Shown piece after piece: positions 7,757-19,084 of a stretch of DNA of 64,000 nt (within the stretch, counting starts at the first letter, position 1; the number at the start of each line of letters is the position of its first letter). Below the pieces are notes generated by a model. The model was not told the DNA's origin. It was given only the letters and a program-made list of their open reading frames with translations, and did not search any database. Origin of the DNA: Oscillospiraceae bacterium (lineage in GTDB: Bacteria > Bacillota > Clostridia > Oscillospirales > CAG-272); contig QAKK01000041.1 in the NCBI GenBank assembly GCA_003343845.1, positions 1 to 64,000 on the forward strand. The letters run 5' to 3'. Made by a program: the position numbers and the translations under genes.

Positions 7757-8095
7757 TTACAAATTTCCGTCTTCGGCGGCAGTCAGTCTGATAATGCGGT
7801 CAATGTCATCCGGCTGCACACGCGCGTCGTTTGCGGCGCGGTTGCGTTTGATCTCGCCGCAGCGGCGGCATCGGTAGACAATGACATAGCCCTTTTTGGG
7901 GTTCAGCTCCACGCGCACGGGGTCGAGAATGCCGTGGCACGGATTCGCGCGATCGCCCGGCATGTTGTCGATGTGGATCGAGCAGAGGCAATACGGGCAA
8001 TGGTCGCGTGAGGAGGAGCCGAGCGGCTCGACCGCCGCACCGCAGTTTTCACAGATAAACCCGCTGTCGTTTTTCGTAAAGCGTTTGCCTTCCAT
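7757..8095 (-). CDS. RNHCP domain zinc-ribbon protein
   Basis: This 112-residue protein matches the RNHCP family, named after its conserved R-N-H-C-P residues. Visible are FICENCGAAVEPL, the family signature SRDHCPYCLCSIHID, the segment PGDRANPCHGILDPV and a second metal-binding pair YRCRRCGEIKRNRAA. Four CxxC or CxxxC pairs suggest bound zinc. Relatives are cytoplasmic and are thought to bind RNA, but no activity is proven. The start at 8095 has AAAGGAG upstream; the open frame continues 17 codons further without a ribosome binding site. Confidence 0.85.
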   Translation of the reverse strand: MEGKRFTKNDSGFICENCGAAVEPLGSSSRDHCPYCLCSIHIDNMPGDRANPCHGILDPVRVELNPKKGYVIVYRCRRCGEIKRNRAANDARVQPDDIDRIIRLTAAEDGNL

Positions 8096-8173
8096 ATCTG
8101 CTCCTTTGCATGGTTCCGCCTGTCCCCGGGCATACTGTGACTGCACACCGCATAAAAGAAAGGAAGAATCCAG

Positions 8174-8644
8174 ATGAAAATAAAAAACTCAATGCGTCTT
8201 GTCGCATGGCTTGCCGTCTTTGCACTGCTCATGCTGTCGGCAGCCGCTGCGACCCTCGACGAAATGTATGAAAACGGCGTCGTTTCGGACGGGAACGTCC
8301 GCTTCGGCGATGCGCGCGACGGCGTGGTCAGCGACGTCAGCGGGCCGATGCCGGGCGAGGCGCACCGCATCCGCAACGGCTTTGACAGTGCAATGTCCGA
8401 CGGCGGAAACGACAACGCGACCGGCTCGGTCACGGGTGACGACTTCGGGCTGAACGATGACAACATTCTGATGGGACGAAACGGCGCAGAAAGCGGTTCC
8501 GCCGCATCGAGCACCGCATCCGGCAGCAATGCGGACGGCGCGGGCAGCAATACGGGCATGGTCTGGGGGATCATCCTTGCCATCCTCGTCATTATCGCCG
8601 TCGTGGTCCTTGTGATGCTGTTCATGCCGAAAAAGCGCGGATAG
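8174..8644 (+). CDS. Small exported protein with C-terminal membrane anchor
   Basis: This 156-residue protein has a signal peptide (residues 1-26, cleavage near SAAAAT), an acidic, Asp/Gly/Asn-rich central part, a low-complexity Ser/Gly/Ala linker (about 107-130) and one C-terminal transmembrane helix (about 131-151, GIILAILVIIAVVVLVMLF) followed by KKRG. This layout places a short, probably disordered domain outside the cell. The ribosome binding site AAAGGAAG is good. I do not recognise a family. It is divergent from the RNHCP gene. Confidence 0.6.
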   Translation: MKIKNSMRLVAWLAVFALLMLSAAAATLDEMYENGVVSDGNVRFGDARDGVVSDVSGPMPGEAHRIRNGFDSAMSDGGNDNATGSVTGDDFGLNDDNILMGRNGAESGSAASSTASGSNADGAGSNTGMVWGIILAILVIIAVVVLVMLFMPKKRG

Positions 8645-8717
8645 CGCAGCGTGGGGAGGAGAACTTCTTGGCTTCCCCCAAGGGGGAAGGCTTTAAGTGA
8701 CAACTCCCCCGCTTTAC

Positions 8718-10115
8718 TTATTTTCCGACGCAGAAGTGCGAGAAAATCTCCGAGACGATCGCCTCGGACACGCGCCTGCCGTCCAGCTCGCCGAGCGTGG
8801 CAATGGCGCGTTCGAGATCGCTCGATGCAACATCTGCACCCATGCCGCTCCTCACGGCGTGGATCGCGTCGCCGACACAGGTGCGCGCCTCGGTGAGCGC
8901 GGCAAACTGGCGGGCATTGGTGACCACGGCGCCGTTCGACGTCTCGATCGCGCCGACCGAGAAGAGATCCTCCACGGTCTCCCGCAGGCGATCCAGCCCT
9001 TCCCCGCTCTTCGCGCTGATCTCGATGACCGCGCAGAACAGTGCGCGGTAGCGCGCGGGGATCGTGAACACACCGCACTTGACGTCCAGCTTGTTGAGAA
9101 GCGCGAGCTTCGGCGCGCCGATGCCGGAGAGCAGCTCGCACAGGGCGGCATCCTCGTCCGAAAAGGGCTGCGATGCGTCAAACAGGCAGAAGACCAGCTC
9201 CGCGCCGCGCACGCGGGTCTCCGCGCGGGCAACGCCGATCTTTTCCACCTCGTCCGCCGCGCCGTGTATGCCCGCCGTGTCAACCAGGTGCAGCATCACG
9301 CGCCCGAGCGGCAGATCGCGCTCCAGTGTGTCACGCGTCGTCCCCGCGATCGGCGTGACAATGGCGGCATCCTCCCCGGCAAGCGCGTTGTACAGCGAGC
9401 TTTTGCCGCGGTTCGGCGCGCCGCAGATGACCGTGTTGATGCCCTCAAAGATCGCGCTGCCCGCCCGATAAGTCGAGGCGAGCGCCTCCAGTCTGCGCAG
9501 GACGGCAGCGGCGCGGTCGGCAAATTCGTCGTCGCTGATCTCGCCGAGATCCTCGTCCGGATAATCAATGCGGGCGTAGACCGCGCCGCAAAGCGCGATC
9601 AGCTCTTTTTCCGCTTCTTCCAGCTTCTCGCTGAGCGCGCCGCGCCGCTGTGCCGCCGCGATCTCAAGCTGTGCGTCGCTTCTCGCATCGAGGATCTCCG
9701 CGATCGCCTCCGCCTTCGTCAGCGACAGCTTGCCTCCGACAAACGCGCGGCGGGTGAACTCGCCCGCAGCGGCGGGAACGGCGCCCGCGGCAAAGACCGC
9801 CTCCAGCACCCGCTGGGTGACCAGCATGCCGCCGTGGCAGCTGATCTCCGCCATATCCTCACCGGTGTAGGAATGCGGCGCGCGGAAGAGCGTGCAGAGT
9901 CCGTCGTCGATCACCTTGCCGCCCGAAACGATATCGCCGAAATAAGCGCGGCGCGCCTCAAGCTCGCCGATGCTTTTCCCGCACTTCGGAAAAAAGCAGC
10001 GACCTGCGACAGCCGCTGCTTCCTCTCCCGATATGCGGATCAGTGCCACGCCGCCCTTACCGCGCGGCGTGGAGACGGCGGCGATGGTGGAGGAAAACAA
10101 AGTTTCCGTTTGCAT
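8718..10115 (-). CDS. mnmE: tRNA modification GTPase MnmE
   Basis: This 465-residue GTPase works with MnmG to put a carboxymethylaminomethyl group on the wobble uridine of certain tRNAs. The N-terminal folate-binding domain (TPRGKGGVALIRISG), the G1 motif GAPNRGKSS near residue 230, G2/G3 in GTTRDTLE and DTAG, G4 NKLD, and the C-terminal FCVGK with its essential cysteine are all present. It is the last gene of the rpmH operon, 24 bases beyond khpB. The usual next gene mnmG is absent here, since the following gene is on the other strand. Confidence 0.97.
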   Translation of the reverse strand: MQTETLFSSTIAAVSTPRGKGGVALIRISGEEAAAVAGRCFFPKCGKSIGELEARRAYFGDIVSGGKVIDDGLCTLFRAPHSYTGEDMAEISCHGGMLVTQRVLEAVFAAGAVPAAAGEFTRRAFVGGKLSLTKAEAIAEILDARSDAQLEIAAAQRRGALSEKLEEAEKELIALCGAVYARIDYPDEDLGEISDDEFADRAAAVLRRLEALASTYRAGSAIFEGINTVICGAPNRGKSSLYNALAGEDAAIVTPIAGTTRDTLERDLPLGRVMLHLVDTAGIHGAADEVEKIGVARAETRVRGAELVFCLFDASQPFSDEDAALCELLSGIGAPKLALLNKLDVKCGVFTIPARYRALFCAVIEISAKSGEGLDRLRETVEDLFSVGAIETSNGAVVTNARQFAALTEARTCVGDAIHAVRSGMGADVASSDLERAIATLGELDGRRVSEAIVSEIFSHFCVGK

Positions 10116-10139
10116 AGCCTTGCTCCGTATTCTGAAAAA

Positions 10140-11204
10140 TTATTCTGCGTCGCCTTTGGCCGGCGCTGCTGCCTCGGCAGGCGCGGTTTCGGCAGGGGTG
10201 CTCTCCGTGTCCGCATTCTCCATCGGCGCACGCTCGGTGCGGCGCGGACGGCGGTTTCCGTCACGGCGATCACCGCGGCGGCGGTCATTCGGGCGCGGCA
10301 GTCTGCCCATGCCCTTTTCGGTCAGGAAAATGACGACCTTGCGGTTGGAATCCGAGCCGATCGAGTTGGTCGAAACGCCCTCAATATTCTGGATCTCGGC
10401 ATGAATGATGCGGCGCTCATAGGGGTTCATCGGCTCGAGCATGACGCTTCTGCCGTACTTCTGCACCTTCTCCGCCTGTCTGCGGGCAAGCTCGCGGAGC
10501 TTTTCCTCGCGGCGGGCGCGATAACCCGCGACATCCACCGTGATGCGCTCGTGATCGTCCTTGCCCTCGGCGCGGTTTGCCGCGAGGTTGGCAAGATACT
10601 GCAGCGCGTCCAGCGTTTCGCCGTGGTGACCGATCAGCACGGACGCATCCTTGCCATCGATCGTGATGCAGCTGGCGTTCTCCTCGTCAGTGCCGACCGT
10701 GGCTTCCACTTCAATTTCAAGGTTCTTGATGAGCGTCTCAACGAATGAGACGGCTGCCTTCAGCTCCGCCTCGGTGGTGGGCGTCTTCGGCTTCTTCGGC
10801 TTCGGTTCACTCTGTGCCGGTGCGGGCGCTTTCTCGGTGCGCGGCTTTGCCGGGCGGGGTTCCTTCCGTTCGGGTCTGTCGGTGCGCGGTGCGCGCTCCG
10901 TGCGGGGCACTGCCTTTGCCTCCGGCTTTGCCGCAGGCGCGGGTGCGGGCGCGGGTGCGGGCTTGGCTTCCGCCTTTGCCTCGGGCTTTGACTCCGCCTT
11001 CGGCGCGGGCTTTTCCTCTTCCTTCGCCTCGATGAAGGCGACAACCTTGGCAGGCTGCGCGCCGAGACCGAAGAGACCGCCCTTCTTGCCGACGCTGACG
11101 ACCTTCCATTCGGTGCCGTCGAGATCGCTGACGCAGAGTTTCGCCTTCAGCGCATCGATCGCCTCGTTGATCGTTTTGCCGGTTGCGTAGATTTCGGTAA
11201 CCAT
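10140..11204 (-). CDS. khpB: RNA-binding protein KhpB (Jag/SpoIIIJ-associated)
   Basis: This 354-residue protein has the Jag_N domain (1-50), a long linker rich in Pro, Ala, Lys and Glu (about 58-150), a KH domain with the loop VLIGHHGETLDALQYL near residue 195, and an R3H domain with MNPYERRIIHAEIQ near residue 265. A basic patch (RRRGDRRDGNRRPRR) and an acidic Ala/Glu tail follow. B. subtilis Jag is about 208 residues, so the linker and tail are unusual additions. The family binds RNA with KhpA and affects cell elongation and division. It lies between yidC and mnmE in the expected order. Confidence 0.95.
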   Translation of the reverse strand: MVTEIYATGKTINEAIDALKAKLCVSDLDGTEWKVVSVGKKGGLFGLGAQPAKVVAFIEAKEEEKPAPKAESKPEAKAEAKPAPAPAPAPAAKPEAKAVPRTERAPRTDRPERKEPRPAKPRTEKAPAPAQSEPKPKKPKTPTTEAELKAAVSFVETLIKNLEIEVEATVGTDEENASCITIDGKDASVLIGHHGETLDALQYLANLAANRAEGKDDHERITVDVAGYRARREEKLRELARRQAEKVQKYGRSVMLEPMNPYERRIIHAEIQNIEGVSTNSIGSDSNRKVVIFLTEKGMGRLPRPNDRRRGDRRDGNRRPRRTERAPMENADTESTPAETAPAEAAAPAKGDAE

Positions 11205-11243
11205 ATCTGTATATCCGGACGTCTCCGTCCGCCTTTCTCGTAA

Positions 11244-12410
11244 TTACTTTTTGTCGCTTTCGTCCTTCAGTTTCGGCGCTTTTTTGTCGCTCTCATTCTT
11301 GACGGGAACTTTCTCGCCGTTCAGCAGGGGCTGGGATGCGCCCTTTGCGCCGTCCTTCGGGGCGTCGGGCAGGTTCTCGTAGTCCTCGTCGTCGATGTGG
11401 TGGAGCGAACGGACGCGGGGCAGATCGGCACGCTTCGTGTCATAGCCCTTTGCCTTCATTTCCTTCTTGGCGCGCTCATAATCCTTCTCGGTCAGCACCG
11501 GGATAGGCATAGCCTTGGCGAGGATGACCGTCTGTGCAAAGGAAAGAATGTTCTGATAGATCCAGTACAGACCGATTGCAAGCGGGAACGTGAAGCAGAA
11601 GAACAGCGAGAGCAGCGGCATGGACCAGTCCATCATCTGCGTGCTGCATCCGTTTGCGCCCTGCTGTTCCTGCATCGCCTGCGACTGATAGGTGAACTTG
11701 CGGGTCAGCTTCATCGTGAGCACCTGCGAGAAGAAGCAGATGAGCGGGATGAGCGCATAGAGAATGACGTTGACGATCGTGGGCGCGGCGTCGCCGAAGA
11801 TCGTCATGCCAGTCTTGCCGATGAAGTTGTTCCAGACGAGCATCGGGGTCATCGACAGATCAAGCCCGAGGAAATTGAAGTTCGGCAGGTTGGCGAGTGC
11901 GGGCAGTGATGCCTTGAGGTCTGCGGGGATCTGTGCGATCATGCTGATCTGGTCGATCTTGCCGATGTTCTCAAGCGTGACGGCAGCATTGCCGATGGTA
12001 TAGCCGATCTGATTTGCCAGCTCGACGATCGCATCTTTGCTCATCTGGCAGATATAAGTCAGCGGGTTGCGGATGATCTGATACAGAATCACGATGAAGA
12101 CCATCTGAATGAGCAGCGGCAGGCAGCCGCCGAGCGGGCTTGCGTTCTCCTTCTGCTGCAGCTCCAGCAGCTCCTGCTGCATCTTCTGCTGGGTGGCGCG
12201 ATCGGTGCGCCCGGCATATTTGTCTCTGATGACCGCCTCCTTCGGGCGGAGCGATGCCATCTTGATCTGGTTCTTCTGCTGCTTGATGCCGACCGGGATG
12301 AAGATCACCTTGATCAGAATCGCGAACAGCAGGAGCGACAGCGCATAGGAATGCGTGAAACCGTCAAACCAGCGCATGATATACGCAAAGGGGATGTTGA
12401 TAAATTCCAT
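11244..12410 (-). CDS. yidC: Membrane protein insertase YidC/OxaA
   Basis: This 388-residue protein inserts and folds inner membrane proteins, alone or with SecYEG. The conserved five-helix core is clear: YALSLLLFAILIKVIFIPV, the cytoplasmic hairpin with QQKNQIKMASLRPKE, GGCLPLLIQMVFIVILYQII, and the late helices ending LYWIYQNILSFAQT. There is no lipobox, unlike many Firmicutes paralogues. The loop between helices 2 and 3 is long (about residues 125-195). The last 60 residues are charged and Lys-rich, fitting ribosome binding. It sits between yidD and khpB. Confidence 0.95.
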   Translation of the reverse strand: MEFINIPFAYIMRWFDGFTHSYALSLLLFAILIKVIFIPVGIKQQKNQIKMASLRPKEAVIRDKYAGRTDRATQQKMQQELLELQQKENASPLGGCLPLLIQMVFIVILYQIIRNPLTYICQMSKDAIVELANQIGYTIGNAAVTLENIGKIDQISMIAQIPADLKASLPALANLPNFNFLGLDLSMTPMLVWNNFIGKTGMTIFGDAAPTIVNVILYALIPLICFFSQVLTMKLTRKFTYQSQAMQEQQGANGCSTQMMDWSMPLLSLFFCFTFPLAIGLYWIYQNILSFAQTVILAKAMPIPVLTEKDYERAKKEMKAKGYDTKRADLPRVRSLHHIDDEDYENLPDAPKDGAKGASQPLLNGEKVPVKNESDKKAPKLKDESDKK

Positions 12411-12439
12411 GTTTCAACCGCCGCACAAGCGGCGTCCTT

Positions 12440-12715
12440 TCATTGCTTGTCCTTGTCTTCGTCGGTTTCCCCGTCCGGTTGTTTGGAGAATGGGCGAAAT
12501 CCTTTGTCGGGCACCGGATCATAGCCGCCGCGGCAAAACGGATTGCAGCGGAGGATGCGGTACACGGTGAGGATCAGCCCACAGAAAAAGCCGCGTTTTT
12601 GAAACGCCTCAACGGCGTAGGCAGAACAGGTCGGACTGAACCTGCAACAACTTCTCTTATGCGGGGAAATATACTTCCGATACAGCTCGATGAGAAAAAT
12701 GCAGAGATGCTTCAT
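12440..12715 (-). CDS. yidD: Membrane protein insertion efficiency factor YidD
   Basis: This 91-residue protein is the small conserved factor encoded between rnpA and yidC. The family core is intact, with YRKYISPHKRSCCRFSPTCS and ILRCNPFCRGGYDPVP carrying the invariant cysteines. It is peripheral on the inner face of the membrane and assists YidC or Sec insertion. Its start overlaps the rnpA stop by 4 bases. Confidence 0.96.
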   Translation of the reverse strand: MKHLCIFLIELYRKYISPHKRSCCRFSPTCSAYAVEAFQKRGFFCGLILTVYRILRCNPFCRGGYDPVPDKGFRPFSKQPDGETDEDKDKQ

Positions 12716-13083
12716 AAAAGACCGGTCTTGCGGAGCGCATATCGGAGATCGCGCTCGATGTCCTGTGTCTTTTTTCCGTCAATGCCCTCGCGTGCGACGA
12801 TCACGACGAGGTGCCCCGTTTTCACGGGCGTAGCTGTATCAATGTTCCGGTATGCGTGCCGGATGATGCGTTTGGCACGGCTGCGCGCGACGGCGCCGCC
12901 GATGCGTTTGCCGACTGTGAGACCCACGCGGTTGATGTACTTCTTTTCGGGATTTGCCTTCATCAGCGCGTGCTTTTTGTAGTCGGGCAGGACATAGACG
13001 GCAACGGTCGATGTGACCGCCCGTGCCCCTTTCTTATATGCCTTGGAATACAGGTGGTTTTCGCAGATCGCGCGGTATTTCAC
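12712..13083 (-). CDS. rnpA: Ribonuclease P protein component
   Basis: This 123-residue protein binds RNase P RNA and the 5' leader of pre-tRNAs. The RNR-type motif is VGKRIGGAVARSRAKRIIRH near residue 70, and the central cleft strand VYVLPDYKKH and the C-terminal helix are present. It is preceded by an attenuator hairpin that separates it from rpmH and overlaps yidD by 4 bases. Confidence 0.95.
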   Translation of the reverse strand: MKYRAICENHLYSKAYKKGARAVTSTVAVYVLPDYKKHALMKANPEKKYINRVGLTVGKRIGGAVARSRAKRIIRHAYRNIDTATPVKTGHLVVIVAREGIDGKKTQDIERDLRYALRKTGLL

Positions 13084-13140
13084 GGGTCTACCCCTTCCGA
13101 TTTGGTTTCGCTTGTCGTATCGAAAATATGCCGAATAATC

Positions 13141-13173
13141 AAAAACCCCGATAACCTCACAAAGAGTTATCGG
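13141..13173 (-). terminator. Attenuator hairpin between rpmH and rnpA
   Basis: On the minus strand CCGATAAC (173-166 of 13 kb) pairs with GTTATCGG (155-148) and is followed by GG and five Ts. Position and strand suit partial termination after rpmH, so that L34 is made in excess over RnpA and YidC. Confidence 0.8.
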
Positions 13174-13215
13174 AGATTTGAAACTCCCGTGGGGAGTGGA
13201 GCAGAGGTCGGCTCA

Positions 13216-13350
13216 TCAATAGGTGAGTCTTGCTCTGCCCTTAGCGCGGCGTCTCTTGAGAACCTTTCTGCCGTCGGCAGTTCTCATTCTCTTTCTGAAG
13301 CCGTGTTCTTTTTTTCTCTGACGCTTTTTAGGCTGGTAAGTTCTGAGCAT
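13216..13350 (-). CDS. rpmH: 50S ribosomal protein L34
   Basis: This 44-residue basic protein reads MLRTYQPKKRQRKKEHGFR and ends RRAKGRARLTY, typical of L34 in length and sequence. The AAGGAGGTG ribosome binding site lies right before the ATG at 13350; a longer frame to 13413 has no support. It is the first gene of the operon and has a consensus promoter. Confidence 0.97.
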   Translation of the reverse strand: MLRTYQPKKRQRKKEHGFRKRMRTADGRKVLKRRRAKGRARLTY

Positions 13351-13418
13351 TTGGTTGCACCTCCTTGCAGTATTTCGGAAGCGGAAACTTCGCGTGTATT
13401 CACAATAAGACAATCTAT

Positions 13419-13447
13419 ATTATACGAAAACGAATATAGCTTGTCAA
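13419..13447 (-). promoter_or_regulatory. Consensus promoter of the rpmH operon
   Basis: On the minus strand TTGACA (13447-13442) and TATAAT (13424-13419) with a 17-base spacer form a perfect sigma-A promoter about 70 bases upstream of rpmH. Confidence 0.95.
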
Positions 13448-13479
13448 GTGTTTTTTGAAATTTAATTCGGTAGGATAAA

Positions 13480-13755
13480 ATGCAGGGCTTGCCCTCACCA
13501 TTCTATCTTCGCCTCCCCCCAGCAAAGGGAGTGTGTCCCGGAACGCAAGCGTTCCTAATGAGTTTCCCTTGCGGGAAACATCATCGCCGACGGAGGGATT
13601 GTTACAATGCCAAGGAACAACCCCTCAGTCACCTACGGCTCAGGATGTTTTCCCTCCGGGAAAACTCCGCGAGACGCTTTGCGTCTCGTACAGCTCACCC
13701 CTTGCACAGGGGAGCCGAACGCCGCGCCGCATCACATTTCCTACCTATTTTTATT
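13480..13755. repeat. Degenerate dispersed intergenic repeat between rpmH and alaS
   Basis: This gene-free stretch is made of short inverted repeats: GGAACGCAAGCGTTCC, GTTTCCCTTGCGGGAAAC, TTTTCCCTCCGGGAAAA, GAGACGCTTTGCGTCTC and the arms CCCTTGCACAGGGG. Two halves lie around a centre with GGAGGGATTGTTAC on one side and CCCCTCAGTCACCTACGG on the other. The pattern resembles intergenic repeats I know from gut Clostridia. Shorter remnants occur near 8650-8700, 19130-19200, 47190-47230 and 48235-48310. No DnaA-box cluster is visible here. Confidence 0.6.
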
Positions 13756-16383
<2,628 letters not shown>

Positions 16384-16443
16384 GGCGGTTTCCAGTCCTT
16401 TTATTTATATAAAAATTCATTATCACAAAAAATGATCCAAAAT

Positions 16444-16472
16444 ATTATAGCACCGTATATAGAAGATGTCAA
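16444..16472 (-). promoter_or_regulatory. Consensus promoter of alaS
   Basis: On the minus strand TTGACA (16472-16467) and TATAAT (16449-16444) are separated by 17 bases, about 60 bases upstream of the alaS start codon. Confidence 0.95.
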
Positions 16473-16482
16473 CGTTCTCACG

Positions 16483-16519
16483 AAAAAAAGCGGAGCGACT
16501 CTGTGCCGCTCCGCTTTTT
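16483..16519. terminator. Bidirectional terminator between the GH43 gene and alaS promoter
   Basis: GCGGAGCG (16490-16497) pairs with CGCTCCGC (16507-16514), with an A-run before and a T-run after. Its main use is to end the leftward GH43-like transcript whose stop codon is at 16542. Confidence 0.9.
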
Positions 16520-16541
16520 GCCTTGTGCGCCGCCTGCGCAC

Positions 16542-19025
16542 TCACCTTGTCAGAGTTGCCGTGGCGGTATCACCGTCCCATTCGACAGCCGCGCCGAGCG
16601 CGCCGGCAATGGCGCGTACCGGCAGATAGGTGCGTCCGCCCTCGATGAAGGCGGCGGTGTCGAGCGGCACGGCATTGCCGTTCACGAAGATCTGCCCCGC
16701 CCCGATCTGCACGGTGATGACCGTATCGCCTGCCGCCACGGTTGCCGTGGCGGTATCGCCGTTCCAGCCAACCGCCGCGCCGAACGCCTCGGCAACAAAA
16801 CGGATGGGCAGCATCATGCGCCCGCCACGGGAAAGCGGCGCGGTATCCAGCGTGACGGCGGCGTCATTCCGCGTTGCCGCCGTGCTGCCGAGCGTCAGCG
16901 TCACTTTGGTTTCGGTCACCGCCGCAGGCATTTCCGCCGTGCCGGACGGCACGGGCTGCGGCGTGGAGGACGGTCCCGCCGTCACCAGCACGTCCGGTCC
17001 GCCGTCCGGGTTCGGCACGAATTTCAGCCGGTCAATGCAGGTCATGCGCGGCGAGACCGTACCGATCGCATTGTGCTGATGGTAGACAAGGTACAGTTCT
17101 TTTCCGTCCGGCGAGGGCATGATCACCGCGTCGCCCGGTCCGTCCACCGCCGCATTGTAGACAAGAAACGGGTTGTATTCGTACTTTTCATACGGTCCGT
17201 AAATGCTCTTCGAGACCGCATAGCTCTGCCCGTAATGCAGCTTGTAGCTGCCGACGGCATAGATCATATAGTAATAGTCGCCGTGCTTCCACGGCACGCC
17301 GCCCTCGACCGTGCGCCCCCTGCCGTTGACCTCATAGGCGGTCTGCGGATAGAGGATCATCTTACAGGTCTCGGGTTTCGGCGTGATCACGCCGTCCTTC
17401 ACCGCGACCTCCTCGATATACAGGTTGGAGCCAAAGTCAAAGCGGCAGAGCGTGACATAGACCTTGCCGTCGTCGTCCACAAACGGATGCCCGCCGATCT
17501 CGTGGACATCGTGCAGCATCGTGCACCCCTCAAACGGACCGAGCGGCGACTTTGCGCTGGCGTAGAACAGCCGCGCGCTCTGCTCGGTGTCGTCGTTCCA
17601 CGCCTGGAACAGCAGATAGAACATGCCGTCGTAGTAAAAGACGTTCGGGCTCATGAAGTGGTACTTGCTGCTCCACCCCTTCTGCCATGTGTAGATGCCG
17701 CCCCGCTCCGTCCAGTTGACCATGTCCGTGGAGGTGTAGACGACAAACGGAGCATCGCCGACAACCTTGCGGATATAGAGGTAATACACGCCGTCGTAAT
17801 AGAGCACATCCGGGTCTGCGCCGTAGCAGACCGGGTTGACGAAGGTCGCCCCCGCATATGCCTCACCCGCGCCGGTCACGGTGAAATTCTTCGTCGCACC
17901 GCCCTCGCAGAGGACGCCGAAGCGCCCGGCGACCGCGCCCTTCTGTTCCAGCTCGATCAGCGGGTAGAGGTCGTCGTTCACCTCGTAGCAGTCATACCAG
18001 ACGGAAACGACTTCATCCCGCACGCGGGCGCGCAGGCGGCAGAAATCGTCCGTGACCGGCACATGCCGCTCGCCGAGCCAGGTGAACGCGCCGTCACGGA
18101 TGGTATAGAGCACGACTGTCTCCTCCGCGCGGTTTACCTCGGCGGCAAACCCGTTTTGCGCATCGCGCATTCCGAAATAAAGGAGCATGCGGCTGCCGCA
18201 GCGGATATCCGCCGCAAAGTCGGCGGCACTGCCGAAGTCCGCGTCCGAGAGGACCGTACCGGCGGTGAGCGCACCGTCGGTCACGGCGGCGTCTGCCGAG
18301 GCGGCAAACGCAAGCCCCGACAGCGTGACGCTGCCGTCAAGTGCGGGGATAACGTCGTCTTCAAAGACGCTGATGCGGAAATTGTCGAAAACGCCCTTTG
18401 CCGCATAGGCACGGCGAATGCCCACCGTGTCCGAAAACGCGGTGTAGATCCTCTCGATTTCGGTCGTCTGTAAGCAGTAGGTCATGGCAAACAGCTCGCG
18501 CGAGCCGTCCTGCGGCTTGATCGTGAACAGGATCTCGCCCTTTGCGGGATCGACCACGGCGCACAGATGCACGTCCTTGTCGTCAAAGGTGTCAAGCCCG
18601 GTGCGCAGCGTGTCGCCCCAGCCGCCCTTTTCGTTGAAGTAGGCGAACATGCCCTTCGTGCCGCTGGCGGCAACCGATGCCGTATAGCCGAAGAAATAGG
18701 ACGGCGTCGGCGAGAGTCCTTCGCCCTCCGCGCCGATCAGCAGCCCGCCCATGCCGCTCTGTCCGAGAAAATCCACTTCCAACTTGTACTTCTTACCGCG
18801 GTGCTCCGACGGGATCTTATAGGTCAGGCAGCCCGACGAGGATTTGCCCGCAGCAAGGTCGGCGGCGCCGTTTTTCACCGACCAGTTGCCGCGCACGGTG
18901 AAGTCGGAGAGGGCGGACGCATCGTCAAAGCCGTTCTCGTAGATAACGACCTCCCGCGCCGATGCCGCAAGGCACAGAAAAAGCGTGAGCGCCGCCGCGC
19001 ACAGAAGCTTTGCAAACAGTTTCAT
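16542..19025 (-). CDS. Secreted GH43-like glycosidase with C-terminal stalk domains
   Basis: This 827-residue protein has a signal peptide (1-24), two jelly-roll or laminin-G-like regions (about 25-200 and 215-390), a five-bladed GH43-like catalytic domain (about 400-700) and two copper-amine-oxidase-N-like stalk repeats (about 715-827, MLPIRFVAEAFGAAVGWNGD and YLPVRAIAGALGAAVEWDGD). GH43 acidic residues are visible: the base Asp in GADPDVLYYDGVYYLY, a second Asp in GGHPFVDDDGKVY and the acid Glu in TVEGGVPWKHGDYYY. Family members cleave arabinan, xylan or related side chains; the exact substrate cannot be read. The start at 19025 has GGAGG upstream, while the frame extends 18 codons further without one. 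Confidence 0.85.
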   Translation of the reverse strand: MKLFAKLLCAAALTLFLCLAASAREVVIYENGFDDASALSDFTVRGNWSVKNGAADLAAGKSSSGCLTYKIPSEHRGKKYKLEVDFLGQSGMGGLLIGAEGEGLSPTPSYFFGYTASVAASGTKGMFAYFNEKGGWGDTLRTGLDTFDDKDVHLCAVVDPAKGEILFTIKPQDGSRELFAMTYCLQTTEIERIYTAFSDTVGIRRAYAAKGVFDNFRISVFEDDVIPALDGSVTLSGLAFAASADAAVTDGALTAGTVLSDADFGSAADFAADIRCGSRMLLYFGMRDAQNGFAAEVNRAEETVVLYTIRDGAFTWLGERHVPVTDDFCRLRARVRDEVVSVWYDCYEVNDDLYPLIELEQKGAVAGRFGVLCEGGATKNFTVTGAGEAYAGATFVNPVCYGADPDVLYYDGVYYLYIRKVVGDAPFVVYTSTDMVNWTERGGIYTWQKGWSSKYHFMSPNVFYYDGMFYLLFQAWNDDTEQSARLFYASAKSPLGPFEGCTMLHDVHEIGGHPFVDDDGKVYVTLCRFDFGSNLYIEEVAVKDGVITPKPETCKMILYPQTAYEVNGRGRTVEGGVPWKHGDYYYMIYAVGSYKLHYGQSYAVSKSIYGPYEKYEYNPFLVYNAAVDGPGDAVIMPSPDGKELYLVYHQHNAIGTVSPRMTCIDRLKFVPNPDGGPDVLVTAGPSSTPQPVPSGTAEMPAAVTETKVTLTLGSTAATRNDAAVTLDTAPLSRGGRMMLPIRFVAEAFGAAVGWNGDTATATVAAGDTVITVQIGAGQIFVNGNAVPLDTAAFIEGGRTYLPVRAIAGALGAAVEWDGDTATATLTR

Positions 19026-19055
19026 GTCGGTTTCCTCCGTGTTTTTCCTACCCTC

Positions 19056-19084
19056 ATCATACCATCGCCCCGCCGCCAAGTAAA
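19056..19084 (-). promoter_or_regulatory. Probable promoter of the GH43-stalk gene
   Basis: On the minus strand TTTACT (19084-19079) and TATGAT (19061-19056) are 17 bases apart, about 30 bases upstream of the start at 19025. The -35 box is a weak match. Confidence 0.55.

Noticed and set aside
13350..13755. Chromosomal origin next to rpmH
   Set aside because: No cluster of DnaA boxes (TTATCCACA-like) and no dnaA gene are visible; the region is palindromic repeat.
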